Below are positions 18,184 to 28,258 of a stretch of 45,249 bases of DNA, piece by piece (within the stretch, counting starts at the first letter, position 1; every line of letters begins with the position of its first letter). Location of the stretch: NCBI GenBank assembly GCA_025454395.1, contig JALOOM010000031.1:1-45249 (forward strand), read 5' to 3'. A program made the position numbers and the translations under genes. This DNA is from Elainella sp. Prado103 (GTDB lineage Bacteria; Cyanobacteriota; Cyanobacteriia; Elainellales; Elainellaceae). The notes under the pieces were generated by a model that was given only the letters and a program-made list of their open reading frames with translations, was not told where the DNA came from and ran no database searches.

Positions 18184-19803
18184 ATGGCTTATAAAATTTC
18201 CAGCGATTGTGTTGCCTGTGATAACTGCCGTCCGCTCTGTCCAACAGGTGCCATTCAGGTGGAAGCGGGGCAATACTGGGTGGATACAGTGCTCTGTAAC
18301 AACTGTGAAGATCAGCCAGAACCCCAGTGTGTAATTAGCTGCCCAATCAGCATACCGACCCCCTCCCAGGCCAAGCGCGGGCGGGCCAAAATGAGTGTGC
18401 GGATGCCAACGAGTGCCAATCTGTTTGCTAATGGGAAGAATCATCCCTTTGCTTCGGCAATTTTGATCTGGGAGGCTTGTAACCTCCTGGCACAACGCCA
18501 GTCTCTGGGCTGGAGCCAAGAAAGCACCACCTTAGCTTACCGTCGATCCCTCAGCCAAGGAGGGCAACTCAGTCTCACCATTGCTACCACACCAGACAGC
18601 CAGGTGCTTCCCGGTTTGATGTCCTCGGTGGATGCGATTGACATTCGATCGACCTGTATGCACCTGATTTATGCTGCCCAAATTACGACGCTAGATCAAC
18701 CTTGGGAGCAAGAGTTTGTTCTCAGCGATCGGCAAATTGAGGAATATTTAGGACTGGATAAGCGCAAAGATCTGACCAAACCAGCCAAACTCCAACTGAT
18801 TAAAGAAATTGCTCAGCAGCCCTGCCTCATCCATGCTGCAATTGATTGTCCGTCCCAAGGTCGCATCCCAGCATTTTCACTCCACCCAGAACCGTTGTGG
18901 CATATGCTGCACATTCAGCATTTCTTTCAGGAAGATGAAACAGGCTGCAAACATTTGGTGGGGCTTACCTTTACGATTCGGGCGGGGAGTTGGACAAAGC
19001 ATTTTCTGAATCGTCAGGGCTGTAAAGATCGAACTGCTCTCTACCAATATAGTACATTGCCTAAATCCTTACTCAATACCGTGATGAGTATCTGGCAACA
19101 GCATGAGGGTGCGGCTCGAATGATGCTTTGGCTCTTATTCAAGACAAGATTGGGGAAAGATCAAAGGATATTGGTTACAACATTAATGCGAATTGCATAT
19201 GGAAATACAAAGTTGACCAATTCAGCCTATCCAGAAGAACGAAAGCGGCTGATTCGAGCATTTGAAAGCGATCTGGAAGTACTCAATTATTACGGCTTAA
19301 AACCTGTCTTTGATCCAGAAACCTATCCGATCGAAATTCAGCCTTTCTGGGCGAAGCTAGCAGATATACCGGATGATGCTGAAGCTGCATTAGAGTTTTG
19401 GACCAATGATGGCAGTCAATCGGTTCGATTAACGGATGCCAGCCCAAGAGGCAAGTGGAATTTATTGATGAATGCTAGAATTCTGCGGTTTGAACTGCCA
19501 ACAGATTGGCAGCAAGCGGCTCGGCGATCGAAGGAATCCACTCCTAAGTCAACGCATAAACGCGCTAATACTCGTCGATCGCGCCATTCTAAAATGTCGC
19601 CTACCCCAGATTTTGGATCGGGGACAGTTATTCTCTCGGCTGAGCAAGTGGTGGCGGCTCGGAAGAAACTAGGGATGAGTCAACGCCAACTCGCAGATCA
19701 ATTAGGGAAAAGTCAGAGTTGGATTCGTGATATTGAAAATGGTCGGTTTACAGCGAAGCAAGAGGATCAAGCGGTGCTGCGTCAAATTTTAGGGTTGTCT
19801 TGA
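18184..19803 (+). CDS. cnfR: CnfR (PatB-type) nitrogenase transcriptional activator
   Basis: This 539-residue regulator starts with a two-cluster ferredoxin-like domain: Cys9, 12, 15, 19 (CVACDNCRPLCP) and Cys38, 41, 49, 53 (CNNC, CVISCP). A long central region follows, and a helix-turn-helix of the XRE type ends it (VVAARKKLGMSQRQLADQLG, SQSWIRDIENG, about residues 483-532). This is the CnfR/PatB architecture. In Leptolyngbya boryana CnfR is essential for nif expression under micro-oxic, nitrogen-poor conditions; the Fe-S clusters are thought to sense oxygen. It flanks the nif cluster and converges on the nifV operon. Its targets here are probably the nifB and nifP promoters. Confidence 0.93.
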   Translation: MAYKISSDCVACDNCRPLCPTGAIQVEAGQYWVDTVLCNNCEDQPEPQCVISCPISIPTPSQAKRGRAKMSVRMPTSANLFANGKNHPFASAILIWEACNLLAQRQSLGWSQESTTLAYRRSLSQGGQLSLTIATTPDSQVLPGLMSSVDAIDIRSTCMHLIYAAQITTLDQPWEQEFVLSDRQIEEYLGLDKRKDLTKPAKLQLIKEIAQQPCLIHAAIDCPSQGRIPAFSLHPEPLWHMLHIQHFFQEDETGCKHLVGLTFTIRAGSWTKHFLNRQGCKDRTALYQYSTLPKSLLNTVMSIWQQHEGAARMMLWLLFKTRLGKDQRILVTTLMRIAYGNTKLTNSAYPEERKRLIRAFESDLEVLNYYGLKPVFDPETYPIEIQPFWAKLADIPDDAEAALEFWTNDGSQSVRLTDASPRGKWNLLMNARILRFELPTDWQQAARRSKESTPKSTHKRANTRRSRHSKMSPTPDFGSGTVILSAEQVVAARKKLGMSQRQLADQLGKSQSWIRDIENGRFTAKQEDQAVLRQILGLS

Positions 19804-19839
19804 GTTGTGGGTGTGCGGGATACGGTAGGTCAAGTACCC

Positions 19840-20478
19840 CTAGAAGGGTTTGGCAGTATGCAAGATGGGGTCAAATTGGAAGCGCGATCGAGGTTGGGTA
19901 TCTCCATAAATTTGGAAGGTGACCGTCATTTCATCTCCGGCGGACTCAACTTGATGGATTGCCTCTGGCACAAAGCTTATAATCTGATCAGTGGCTAGGA
20001 TTTTTTCTCCCACAGGCTCGATCCGGTGGGGGCATTCGGGAGCAGGCGATCGTCGCCAAAAGGTGTGTTTTTCTTGCCCTTTCAGTACTGCTGTCACGCC
20101 CCATGTCCCATGATTATGGATAGAAGAGGTAGCACCGGGCGCAAAGGTGACTGTTTGAACGGTTAATGGATAACCAATTTCATCATAGAGGGTCTGCACA
20201 GCCACGCCGGTTTTGGGATCGGGATCGAGATACTGGGTTCTGAGCCAGTAGGAGTTGGTGACGAGTTGCCGAACTCGCATCCGAATTTGGGGCAGATAAT
20301 CCCATTCCTCTTCTGCTTCTCTGGCGTGGGTGAGGAGTTCCAGAATTTCGGAGAGAAACTGGTGGAGGTAGTAATTTTCACGAATTAAGTTCCAATCGCG
20401 GCTGGAGGGGCGGGGTTGACATTGTCCTTCCTGGTTGACCAGCCAATCTCGGCTACGTGTTTCAGATCGTTTAATCAT
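19840..20478 (-). CDS. Cupin protein of the cysteine/thiol dioxygenase type
   Basis: This 212-residue cupin has the iron-binding motif HNHGTWGV (His-Asn-His near residues 120-122) and a later EAIHQVES that supplies a third His. This pattern matches thiol dioxygenases such as cysteine dioxygenase or 3-mercaptopropionate dioxygenase, which use O2 to make sulfinates. It ends the nifV-nifZ-nifT operon, and its start overlaps the preceding stop by 8 nt. A link to sulfur supply, or to oxygen removal or sensing during nitrogen fixation, is inference from position. The substrate is not shown by the sequence. Confidence 0.8.
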   Translation of the reverse strand: MIKRSETRSRDWLVNQEGQCQPRPSSRDWNLIRENYYLHQFLSEILELLTHAREAEEEWDYLPQIRMRVRQLVTNSYWLRTQYLDPDPKTGVAVQTLYDEIGYPLTVQTVTFAPGATSSIHNHGTWGVTAVLKGQEKHTFWRRSPAPECPHRIEPVGEKILATDQIISFVPEAIHQVESAGDEMTVTFQIYGDTQPRSRFQFDPILHTAKPF

Positions 20479-20947
20479 CGTCTTCTCTAGGGTCTATCAA
20501 AATAGATAAAATTAGATCAGCGCCAAATTCTCGATGATGATCGACTTGTTTGATTTGGGTCGCAATCATTTTTGCTGGTTCAAGAGCCCCGAGTTTTGCC
20601 AGTAGTAGCCCTTTTGCAGAATAAGCAGTCAGGAATAATCGCACATCAGGCTCATCGATTCCGGCGAACAGAATGGGGTTGAGCTGGTTCCAATCGCTTG
20701 GCCACTGGGCTGATGTGCTGACTTGATCCATCACTTTCTGGGCAATTTGGAGCGCTTTGGGTAGATCGTTACGATAGAAAAAATAACGGTAGGCGGCGAT
20801 CAAAACATCAGTTTGATCCTGAGTTTCAGCTAAGGCTTGCTCTATTAGATGATCGGCCGATCGAGCACTTTGCCAATCTTGGGTGGCTTGAGCCAATAGC
20901 CTTTTTACAGCATCACTGACGGGCAACCAGGAGGCTGTGACACTCAT
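20471..20947 (-). CDS. Helical hypothetical protein in the nifV operon (158 aa)
   Basis: I do not recognise a family. The 158 residues are almost entirely predicted helix, with paired-helix character reminiscent of TPR-like repeats (DVLIAAYRYFFYRNDLPKAL, VRLFLTAYSAKGLLLAKLGA). The start at 20947 follows a strong AGAGGAGG site and overlaps the upstream stop as ATGA. Its own stop overlaps the start of the cupin gene by 8 nt, so all three genes are translationally coupled. It may be an accessory or scaffold protein for nitrogen fixation, judged only from position. Confidence 0.8.
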   Translation of the reverse strand: MSVTASWLPVSDAVKRLLAQATQDWQSARSADHLIEQALAETQDQTDVLIAAYRYFFYRNDLPKALQIAQKVMDQVSTSAQWPSDWNQLNPILFAGIDEPDVRLFLTAYSAKGLLLAKLGALEPAKMIATQIKQVDHHREFGADLILSILIDPREDDD

Positions 20948-21792
20948 GTTGCCTCCTCTTTCCAATCGGCTGATGCTGCATGTCCCCACTGATGATGCAG
21001 ATGTTCTACTAAGTCTACGATCGCTTCTGGTTTCATGCCACTCAGTCGTTTTTTGCCGGGCATCAGGATGAGATTCGGAGCCATTGAGCATTTACCTAAA
21101 CAGCCAGTGGTTTCAACGGTCACATGCTGCCCCAAACCTCGATCGTGCAATAAAGTCTGAAGAATTTGACACTGACGACTGCCCCCTTTTTTGGCGCAAC
21201 CCGATTTGTGACAGGTGAGAATTTTCAGTTTTTTGGGACGGATCGCAACGGGGGGGAGGGGAGTCCGCAACGCTAAGTCCGGGGTAGATAATCTGGCAGT
21301 TTGCCAGGAGGTTGAGAGGGAGCGATCGGAGCCAGGATAGATTGACTCATCATTCGCAGAACTTCCTTGTTCTGGCTCCTGGCTTAATCCATTCCCATGA
21401 ACAGTGTGAATACGATCGATACGATGAGCCTTCCATTTCGGTTGACCCGATCGATCGACTGTCCGCACGCCAATAATTTGTACGGTATCCTGGGGTTGCA
21501 AGGGTATTGCAATTCCTGCCGGACTGGACTGCACTAGGGTAGCCCGCGCCTGCTTCGTCAACTTAATAGTTAACCTCGTAATTGAATGCCTATCGGACTT
21601 CATATCTGGCTTCATACCCGATTGAATATCCGAATTTGTATCCAATTTTATATCTGACTTTATGATCAATGGGGTGGGCGACTCTGGATGAACCACTGCC
21701 AATTGGATATATTTCGCTTTACCGCGGTCAAAAATTAGTTCAAGGAATTGTCCGGTGAAACAAAATTCGGTGGCAAGCTCTGGAGTCTTCAT
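20944..21792 (-). CDS. Thioredoxin-like [2Fe-2S] ferredoxin domain protein
   Basis: This 282-residue protein has a variable N-terminal half (phage-like low similarity, starts MKTPELATEFCFTGQFLELI) and a C-terminal thioredoxin-like [2Fe-2S] domain beginning at KILTCHKSGCAKKGG. The ligand set is C-x(n)-C and CLGKC, with the paired GSRQCQIL and VETTGCLGKCSMAPN motifs of NuoE/Shethna-type ferredoxins. It lies 24 bp after nifT in the same operon, so it may serve as an electron carrier or Fe-S sensor for nitrogen fixation. No ribosome site is obvious before ATG at 21792. The N-terminal half is unassigned. Confidence 0.85.
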   Translation of the reverse strand: MKTPELATEFCFTGQFLELIFDRGKAKYIQLAVVHPESPTPLIIKSDIKLDTNSDIQSGMKPDMKSDRHSITRLTIKLTKQARATLVQSSPAGIAIPLQPQDTVQIIGVRTVDRSGQPKWKAHRIDRIHTVHGNGLSQEPEQGSSANDESIYPGSDRSLSTSWQTARLSTPDLALRTPLPPVAIRPKKLKILTCHKSGCAKKGGSRQCQILQTLLHDRGLGQHVTVETTGCLGKCSMAPNLILMPGKKRLSGMKPEAIVDLVEHLHHQWGHAASADWKEEAT

Positions 21793-21816
21793 GGCGCGGG
21801 TACAGTGCAGTAAAGG

Positions 21817-22020
21817 CTAGGCTAAACGTTTTGCTTCGATCGTTTGAGGTAGGCGGAGTGGTTCTTCCATAGCCGGAATTGAAAGTTCCCAGCCATTCGC
21901 TAAGGTAAAAATCTTGCCAGTTTCAATAGTTTCTTGTTTCACCACCTCTTCTTCTAGATCTTTTTTTGCAACATAGACAACTAGATGTCCAAGCGCATTC
22001 TGACGCAGCATTACTTTCAT
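21817..22020 (-). CDS. nifT: Nitrogen fixation protein NifT (FixU family)
   Basis: This 67-residue protein shows the NifT family pattern: MKVMLRQNALGHLVVYVAKK, an EEEVV strand and GWELSIP near the end. NifT proteins are small beta-rich accessory factors of nif clusters whose exact role is unknown and often dispensable. Its start overlaps the nifZ stop by 4 nt, and it is followed after 24 bp by the [2Fe-2S] protein gene. Confidence 0.92.
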   Translation of the reverse strand: MKVMLRQNALGHLVVYVAKKDLEEEVVKQETIETGKIFTLANGWELSIPAMEEPLRLPQTIEAKRLA

Positions 22021-22352
22021 GCATTTTCTCCGGTTTCGGGTTGGAACTGATGGGTGGATGAAGGGGTTGAGGTCGCTGGTTCGGGAATTAATTCTGGCTC
22101 AAATAGTTCTAGCTCTTTGAACCGGCAGCCAATAATATAGTTTGACTGCAAAAAATGAACAGCATAAATATAGGCAGACTGGAGGTAGGTGCCGATCGTG
22201 ACGACATAACCCACTTCCCCTTTCTTGGCCAGGGGTTCACCCACTTCTTTTCCTGGAAAGGTACCATCGTTGCGAATCAGTTTGCGTAACCGGACTTTTT
22301 GCCCAATTTCAAACCGGGGAGGGCCATCCAACTCAATTTCGCTAAACTGCAT
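22017..22352 (-). CDS. nifZ: Nitrogen fixation protein NifZ
   Basis: This 111-residue protein carries the NifZ signature: RFEIGQKVRLRKLIRNDGTF followed by GEVGYVVTIGTYLQSAYIYA. In Azotobacter NifZ helps convert a precursor into the second P-cluster of the MoFe protein. A variable Pro/Thr/Ser tail ends the protein. Its start lies 11 nt inside nifV and its stop overlaps nifT by 4 nt, so nifV, nifZ and nifT are translationally coupled. Confidence 0.94.
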   Translation of the reverse strand: MQFSEIELDGPPRFEIGQKVRLRKLIRNDGTFPGKEVGEPLAKKGEVGYVVTIGTYLQSAYIYAVHFLQSNYIIGCRFKELELFEPELIPEPATSTPSSTHQFQPETGENA

Positions 22353-23472
22353 GACTAGATCTCCATTCCGACGTAAGTGTCAGTAGTTCGTCGTTGGTGA
22401 GACTGCGCTTGACTGAAATCGAGTATTGCCGCACCGCTGCCAGTAAGTCCTGCACTTCAGCATCACCGAGTGTAATCCCCTGCCGCTGCAAAAACTGGTT
22501 GAGCGCGTGGCGACCGGAATGCTTGCCTAACACCACCTGATGCTGCCGTCCCAGTTCCGCAGGTGAGAATGGCTCATAGCTGGCTGGGTTTTTCAAGATT
22601 CCTGCGGCATGAATACCCGACTCATGGGTAAAGGCATTATCGCCGACGATCGCTTTCCACGGTGGGACAGACCATCCTGAAGCTTTGATCACTAAATGGG
22701 AAAGTTCTAACAAGCGCTGAGTATTAATTCGCAGACGGATACCATAAATCTGCTTCATGGCAACCACCACTTCCTCTAAGGCAGCATTGCCAGCCCGCTC
22801 ACCCAATCCATTTACAGTTGTGTTGACTGAACTTGCACCAGCTTTCAGTCCTGCCAGCGCATTTGCAGTGGCTAGCCCAAGGTCATTGTGGGTATGCATC
22901 TCCACTGGAATACTGAGAGCAGATACCAGGTTACTGACTTTTCGATAAGTCGTGAAAGGATCGAGAATGCCAACGGTATCACAAAAACGAAATCGCGATG
23001 CTCCCCACTCTTGAGCTAGTAGAGCCACTTCCAGCAGAAATGATTCGTCAGCGCGGGAGGAGTCTTCTCCGCCAATTGCCACATAGAGCCCTCGATCCCA
23101 CGCATATTCGATCGTGGATCGGAGTTGATCAAGCATGGCTTGGCGGCGACCATGAAATTTGGTTTCGATCTGAATTTCAGATACTGGAATCGAAATGTGA
23201 ACTCGTTGTAGCCCACAGGATAGGGAAGCCGTAATATCTGAAATCACAGCTCGATTCCACCCTAGCAACTGGGCATTTAACCCGAGATCGCGAATGGCAC
23301 GAATGGCTTCAATCTCCGTTGTTCCCATCGCCGGAATTCCCACTTCCAGCTCTTGAACTCCGATTGCATCTAGCAGGCGAGCAATGGCTACTTTTTCTTC
23401 GATCGTGAAGGCAACACCTGCCGCTTGTTCGCCATCCCGTAAGGTTGTATCGTTGATCTGAATATTTTCCAT
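22342..23472 (-). CDS. nifV: Homocitrate synthase NifV
   Basis: NifV condenses acetyl-CoA and 2-oxoglutarate to R-homocitrate, the organic ligand of FeMo-cofactor. The 376-residue protein has the DRE-TIM metallolyase motifs: DTTLRDGEQ with Arg12 and Asp13, the metal-binding HTH at His193 and His195 (EMHTHNDLGLATANAL), and NGLGERAGN. Length is standard. It is the first gene of the minus-strand operon nifV-Z-T-2Fe2S-helical-cupin. The upstream spacer to nifK carries a 10-bp tandem repeat and an inverted repeat. Confidence 0.96.
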   Translation of the reverse strand: MENIQINDTTLRDGEQAAGVAFTIEEKVAIARLLDAIGVQELEVGIPAMGTTEIEAIRAIRDLGLNAQLLGWNRAVISDITASLSCGLQRVHISIPVSEIQIETKFHGRRQAMLDQLRSTIEYAWDRGLYVAIGGEDSSRADESFLLEVALLAQEWGASRFRFCDTVGILDPFTTYRKVSNLVSALSIPVEMHTHNDLGLATANALAGLKAGASSVNTTVNGLGERAGNAALEEVVVAMKQIYGIRLRINTQRLLELSHLVIKASGWSVPPWKAIVGDNAFTHESGIHAAGILKNPASYEPFSPAELGRQHQVVLGKHSGRHALNQFLQRQGITLGDAEVQDLLAAVRQYSISVKRSLTNDELLTLTSEWRSSHAV

Positions 23473-23567
23473 TGTTCAGTATCCGATCACGTCAATTGGA
23501 GAAACCTTTTAGATAACGTTCAATATTTGAATGCTGCACTAAAAGTCTGATTGGGCCTTGTCAAGCT

Positions 23568-23602
23568 GGTCTATTTCGGTCTATTTCGGTCTATTTCGGT
23601 CT
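23568..23602. repeat. 10-bp tandem repeat, 3.5 copies, upstream of nifV
   Basis: GGTCTATTTC is repeated in exact tandem from 23568, ending with a partial GGTCT. It lies about 100 bp upstream of the nifV start, in the likely promoter or leader. The 10-bp period would place copies on the same DNA face. Confidence 0.85.
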
Positions 23603-23634
23603 GTAATTGCTGTTGCTCGTCTACTGGAGGAAAT

Positions 23635-23694
23635 GATCCCCCTTTCCTGCTTTGAAGCGAGGCTTTACTCATACTTCAGCTCGTCCGGGGGATC
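23635..23694 (-). terminator. Inverted repeat after nifK, possible terminator or processing hairpin
   Basis: GATCCCCC at 23635-23642 pairs exactly with GGGGGATC at 23687-23694, about 20 bp beyond the nifK stop. The loop is long (44 nt) and no T run follows, so a classic intrinsic terminator is not shown; it may shield the 3' end of nifHDK mRNA. Confidence 0.4.
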
Positions 23695-23716
23695 AGTCCT
23701 TGACCTTCTTGAGAAT

Positions 23717-25252
23717 CTAACGCACTAAGTCATAGGAAATATCGGTTTTGGATGGAATAATCGTACTGCGATCGAGATCTTCGAGGATAGTGTTGACGAT
23801 CCAGTTGAGCAAGTTGAGGGTTCCCGTATACCCTAAAGTGGCGTAGCGGTGCATATGATGGCGATCGAAAATTGGATAGCCGATCCGCACGAGTGGGGTA
23901 TGGGTGTCGCGCCAGAGGTACTTGCCGTAGGAGTTACCGATCAACAGGTCTACCGGCTCGGTGAACATGAGGGATCGCATGTGCCACAGGTCTTTGCCGC
24001 CCCAGATGGTGGCCGACTTACCGTAGGGGCTAGAATTGAGTAGAGCTTGCAGTTCTTGCTCAAATACTTCGTTGCTGTTGGTCACGACAATATGTACCGG
24101 CTCTGCCCCCAACTCAAGCAGGAAGCTGACCAGGGTATACACCAGATCGGGATCGCCGTAGAGGGCAACGCGCTTACCGTGAATCCAGGCTTGGGAATCA
24201 GTCATCGCATCAAGAGCCCGTCCCCGTTCAATTTCTAGCTCTCTGGGTACTGGCTTGCCGCTGATTTCGGCCAGTTTTTGAATGAACTGATCAGTTCCGG
24301 TGATGCCAAAGGGCCGGAGCACGGTGGTGGGCTGCTGCCATTCTTTTTCGATGTACTCCCTGGTCTTCACGGTGGAATAAGCTTGCAGGGCGATCGTACC
24401 CAGGGCATTGATCGAATCTGCACCTTCCTCTAACGTGGTTTTGCCTTGATACATCTTGAATTCGCCTTCGTTGGGAGAATCAAACGTATCGGAGTTATCT
24501 GCCAGGATGGTGTGCTCAATGCCAAACAGGTTGAGAATTCTTTCTAGCTCACGGTTATTGCCAACGTAGGTATCAAAGCCAGGAATAAAATTCCATTTGC
24601 CGTTCTTTTCTTCGGCTTTCTTACCTTCCGTTAGATTATTGAGAATCCCCTTCAGCATATTGTCATAGCCGGTGATGTGGGAACCCACAAAGCTAGGGGT
24701 ATGAGCGTAGGGAACTGGGAAATCTTCGGGGATTGAGCCCTTTTCCTTGGAGGTTTTGATGAAAGCTTGCAAGTCATCCCCAATTACTTCTGCCATGCAA
24801 GTTGTACACATCGCGATCATTTTGGGCTTGTAGAGGCTGTAGCTGTTGGCCAAGCCATCAATCATGTTTTGCAGTCCGCCAAATACGGCGGCATCTTCCG
24901 TCATGGAGGAAGAGACGGCTGAGAACGGTTCTTTAAAGTGGCGGGTGAGGTGGGTGCGGAAGTAAGCCACGCAGCCTTGAGAACCGTGGACAAACGGGAG
25001 CGTTCCTTCAAAGCCAGAGGCGGCAAAGATAGCGCCTAGGGGCTGGCAGGCTTTAGCAGGGTTGATTGTTAGGGCTTCGCGGGCAAAGTTAGCTTCCCGG
25101 TACTCCCAGCTTTTAGTCCACTCAGCGACACGAGCCACTTCTTCCTCGCTGTGGCAACCTTCGAATTCTTTTTTGCCTTGAAATAGTTCCTGATATTCGG
25201 GCTGGTGGAAGAGTTGAACGTGATCTTTAATATTGTCTACATTCTGAGCCAT
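23717..25252 (-). CDS. nifK: Nitrogenase MoFe protein beta subunit NifK
   Basis: The 511-residue beta subunit pairs with NifD in the alpha2beta2 MoFe protein and shares the P-cluster. The three P-cluster cysteines are visible: Cys69 (KACQPLGA), Cys94 ([13 protein letters not shown]) and Cys152 ([12 protein letters not shown]), matching the Azotobacter ligands one residue off. [12 protein letters not shown] and the C-terminal [12 protein letters not shown] are also typical. It lies 193 bp downstream of nifD and is the last gene of the nifBSUHDK run. Start ATG follows GGAGAA. Confidence 0.98.
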   Translation of the reverse strand: MAQNVDNIKDHVQLFHQPEYQELFQGKKEFEGCHSEEEVARVAEWTKSWEYREANFAREALTINPAKACQPLGAIFAASGFEGTLPFVHGSQGCVAYFRTHLTRHFKEPFSAVSSSMTEDAAVFGGLQNMIDGLANSYSLYKPKMIAMCTTCMAEVIGDDLQAFIKTSKEKGSIPEDFPVPYAHTPSFVGSHITGYDNMLKGILNNLTEGKKAEEKNGKWNFIPGFDTYVGNNRELERILNLFGIEHTILADNSDTFDSPNEGEFKMYQGKTTLEEGADSINALGTIALQAYSTVKTREYIEKEWQQPTTVLRPFGITGTDQFIQKLAEISGKPVPRELEIERGRALDAMTDSQAWIHGKRVALYGDPDLVYTLVSFLLELGAEPVHIVVTNSNEVFEQELQALLNSSPYGKSATIWGGKDLWHMRSLMFTEPVDLLIGNSYGKYLWRDTHTPLVRIGYPIFDRHHMHRYATLGYTGTLNLLNWIVNTILEDLDRSTIIPSKTDISYDLVR

Positions 25253-25445
25253 GATGGTTCTCCGATTGGGGTAATGAAGGGATCGGTTAGGGGGAGAAGA
25301 TGAAGGGGTGGAAGGATTAGGGAAGGAGGATGAGAAGGATTACTTCCCATCACTCCGTTGATCTCTCATGTCATTCCCATATCATTCCGTATACCTTCCC
25401 ATATCGTTGCCGTCGCTCTGCTAACTCAATAGATTAGACCGTAGA

Positions 25446-26966
25446 TTAGACCGCTGCTTCGACCTGTTGCCAGGGCTTCTTGATCAGACCCCAAGTGGGG
25501 CTATTCAGGGCTAGATCCATGTCTCTGGCAAAGATAGCAAAGCCGTCATAGCCGTGATAAGGGCCGGAGTAATCCCAGGAGTGCATCTGGCGGAACGGTA
25601 GGGCCATTTTCTGGAAGACGTACTTCTCTTTGATCCCAGCAGCGATCAAGTCAGGCTTGAGGTTCTTGGCGAATTCCTCAAACTCATGACCGGAGACATC
25701 ATCATAGATGATCGTACCATCTTCTACATATTCAGCCGTACGTTTGTAGTCATCGTTATGTCCAAACTCATAGCCGGTACCAATCACCTGCATTCCCAGA
25801 TCTTTGAAGGCAGGGATGACGTGGCGAGGCCGCAGACCACCCACCATCAGCATCACCGTTTTACCTTCCAAACGGGGGCGATATTTGGCCAGCACTGCAT
25901 CACTTTGGGCTTGATATTTGGCGATCACCCGCTCTGCCCCTGCCTGGATCTTCTCGTCAAAGCGAGCTGCAATCGCCCGCAGTGATTCGGCAATGTGGGT
26001 CGGGCCGAAGAAGTTGAATTCCATCCAGGGGATACCGTAGGTTTCTTCCATGTGCCGACAGATGTAGTTCATCGATCGGTAGCAGTGGATCAGGTTCATT
26101 TTCACCTGGGTCGTGAGTAATACTTCGTTCCAGGTGCCATCCCCAGAGAATTGGGTGACAACGCGCAGCCCCATTTCTTCCAGCAGAATTCGGGAAGACC
26201 AAGCATCTCCTCCAATGTTATAGTCCCCAATTACGGCAACATCATAGGGGGTTGGTTCGAAGTTGAGCGATCCCTCTTTGGCTTTCTTGTCGGCGATCGG
26301 GAAAGCCCAGTCCCGCACGGTATCATTCGCAATGTGGTGTCCCAGCGATTGAGAAACACCCCGGAACCCTTCGCAACGAACTGGAATAACGGGCTTGCCG
26401 AGCTCTTTGGCAGATTTTTTGGCGACGGCTTCAATGTCATCTCCAATTAGACCAACCGGGCATTCAGATTCGATCGTGATGCCTTTCACCAGTGGGAAAA
26501 GCTGATCCATTTCTGCCAGCAGTTTTGCTAGCTTTTTGTCACCACCGAATACAATGTCACGTTCTTGATAGTCAGAGGTAAATTGCATGGTGCCAAAGGT
26601 ATCTACACCAGTGGTACCAATGTAGTAGTTGCGGCGACCCGACCAGGAATAATAGCCGCATCCTACTGGCCCGTGGCTGAGGTGAATCATATCCTTGACC
26701 GGCCCCCAAACTACCCCTTTTGCACCCGCATAGGCACAGCCACGGGTAGTCATCACACCTGGCAGGGATTTGATGTTGGATTTAACGCCGCAGTCTGACT
26801 TACCTTCCTCGTAGACATTTAGGTGCTTGTCACGCTTTTTAGCGGCCTTTTCAGGATAGGCTTCCAATACCTCTTTGATAATTTCACGCTTGTCAGCGAT
26901 CGTCAGATTTTCAGCAGTCGTTTCAGCAGCAGACTTTTCAACGGTAGACAGTTCGGGAGGGGTCAT
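25446..26966 (-). CDS. nifD: Nitrogenase MoFe protein alpha subunit NifD
   Basis: The 506-residue catalytic subunit carries FeMo-cofactor. P-cluster ligands are Cys77, Cys103 and Cys169; FeMo-co ligands are Cys295 (IHCYRSMNY) and His462 ([12 protein letters not shown]). Active-site residues matching Azotobacter Val70, Gln191 and His195 appear at 85, 206 and 210, so this is a Mo-type enzyme. The gene is continuous, with no sign of the excision element that interrupts nifD in heterocystous strains. A spacer of 188 bp separates it from nifH. Confidence 0.98.
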   Translation of the reverse strand: MTPPELSTVEKSAAETTAENLTIADKREIIKEVLEAYPEKAAKKRDKHLNVYEEGKSDCGVKSNIKSLPGVMTTRGCAYAGAKGVVWGPVKDMIHLSHGPVGCGYYSWSGRRNYYIGTTGVDTFGTMQFTSDYQERDIVFGGDKKLAKLLAEMDQLFPLVKGITIESECPVGLIGDDIEAVAKKSAKELGKPVIPVRCEGFRGVSQSLGHHIANDTVRDWAFPIADKKAKEGSLNFEPTPYDVAVIGDYNIGGDAWSSRILLEEMGLRVVTQFSGDGTWNEVLLTTQVKMNLIHCYRSMNYICRHMEETYGIPWMEFNFFGPTHIAESLRAIAARFDEKIQAGAERVIAKYQAQSDAVLAKYRPRLEGKTVMLMVGGLRPRHVIPAFKDLGMQVIGTGYEFGHNDDYKRTAEYVEDGTIIYDDVSGHEFEEFAKNLKPDLIAAGIKEKYVFQKMALPFRQMHSWDYSGPYHGYDGFAIFARDMDLALNSPTWGLIKKPWQQVEAAV

Positions 26967-27080
26967 AATATTGCCTCACTGAATGAGTGTAGATCCAGAT
27001 AGGAGAATAGGGATGAGGGATGAGGGATGACAGTGACAGAATAGAAATGCTAGGTGAATGTAAGCATATAAGTCGAGAAA

Positions 27081-27110
27081 GGGGATATGTCAGAATGGGA
27101 CAAAATCCCC
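27081..27110 (-). terminator. Stem-loop in the nifH-nifD spacer
   Basis: GGGGAT at 27081-27086 pairs with ATCCCC at 27105-27110, and a smaller ACAC/GTGT pair lies near 27123-27132. They are 20-70 bp downstream of the nifH stop. In other diazotrophs a hairpin here stabilises nifH mRNA or attenuates readthrough into nifDK; the role here is inferred. Confidence 0.35.
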
Positions 27111-27154
27111 GATTGACATCTCACACAAGTGTCTTAGGCAACCATTTCGATCGA

Positions 27155-28078
<924 letters not shown>

Positions 28079-28194
28079 CTACAGGTGGAACGTTGCGTTA
28101 CGTTGAGCAGATCAAAAGCAGATCAGGTGGGGAACGCTCCACACTCATTACAGATCTCATTAAGAAATGGTTCATGAAGTAAATTGGCTCAGGT

Positions 28195-28236
28195 AGGACG
28201 AAACTTTTAGGACGAAACTTTTAGGACGAAACTTTT
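28195..28236. repeat. 14-bp tandem repeat, three perfect copies, between nifU and nifH
   Basis: AGGACGAAACTTTT occurs at 28195-28208, 28209-28222 and 28223-28236, just after the nifU stop and about 150 bp before nifH on the transcribed (minus) strand. It could be a protein-binding array for a nifH promoter, an mRNA processing site, or neutral slippage. Confidence 0.9.
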
Positions 28237-28258
28237 GCGAACTCAGGACTGAACGGGA

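Noticed and set aside
25446..26966. nifD excision element as in heterocystous cyanobacteria
   Set aside because: The nifD frame is continuous and full length, and no recombinase gene is nearby.
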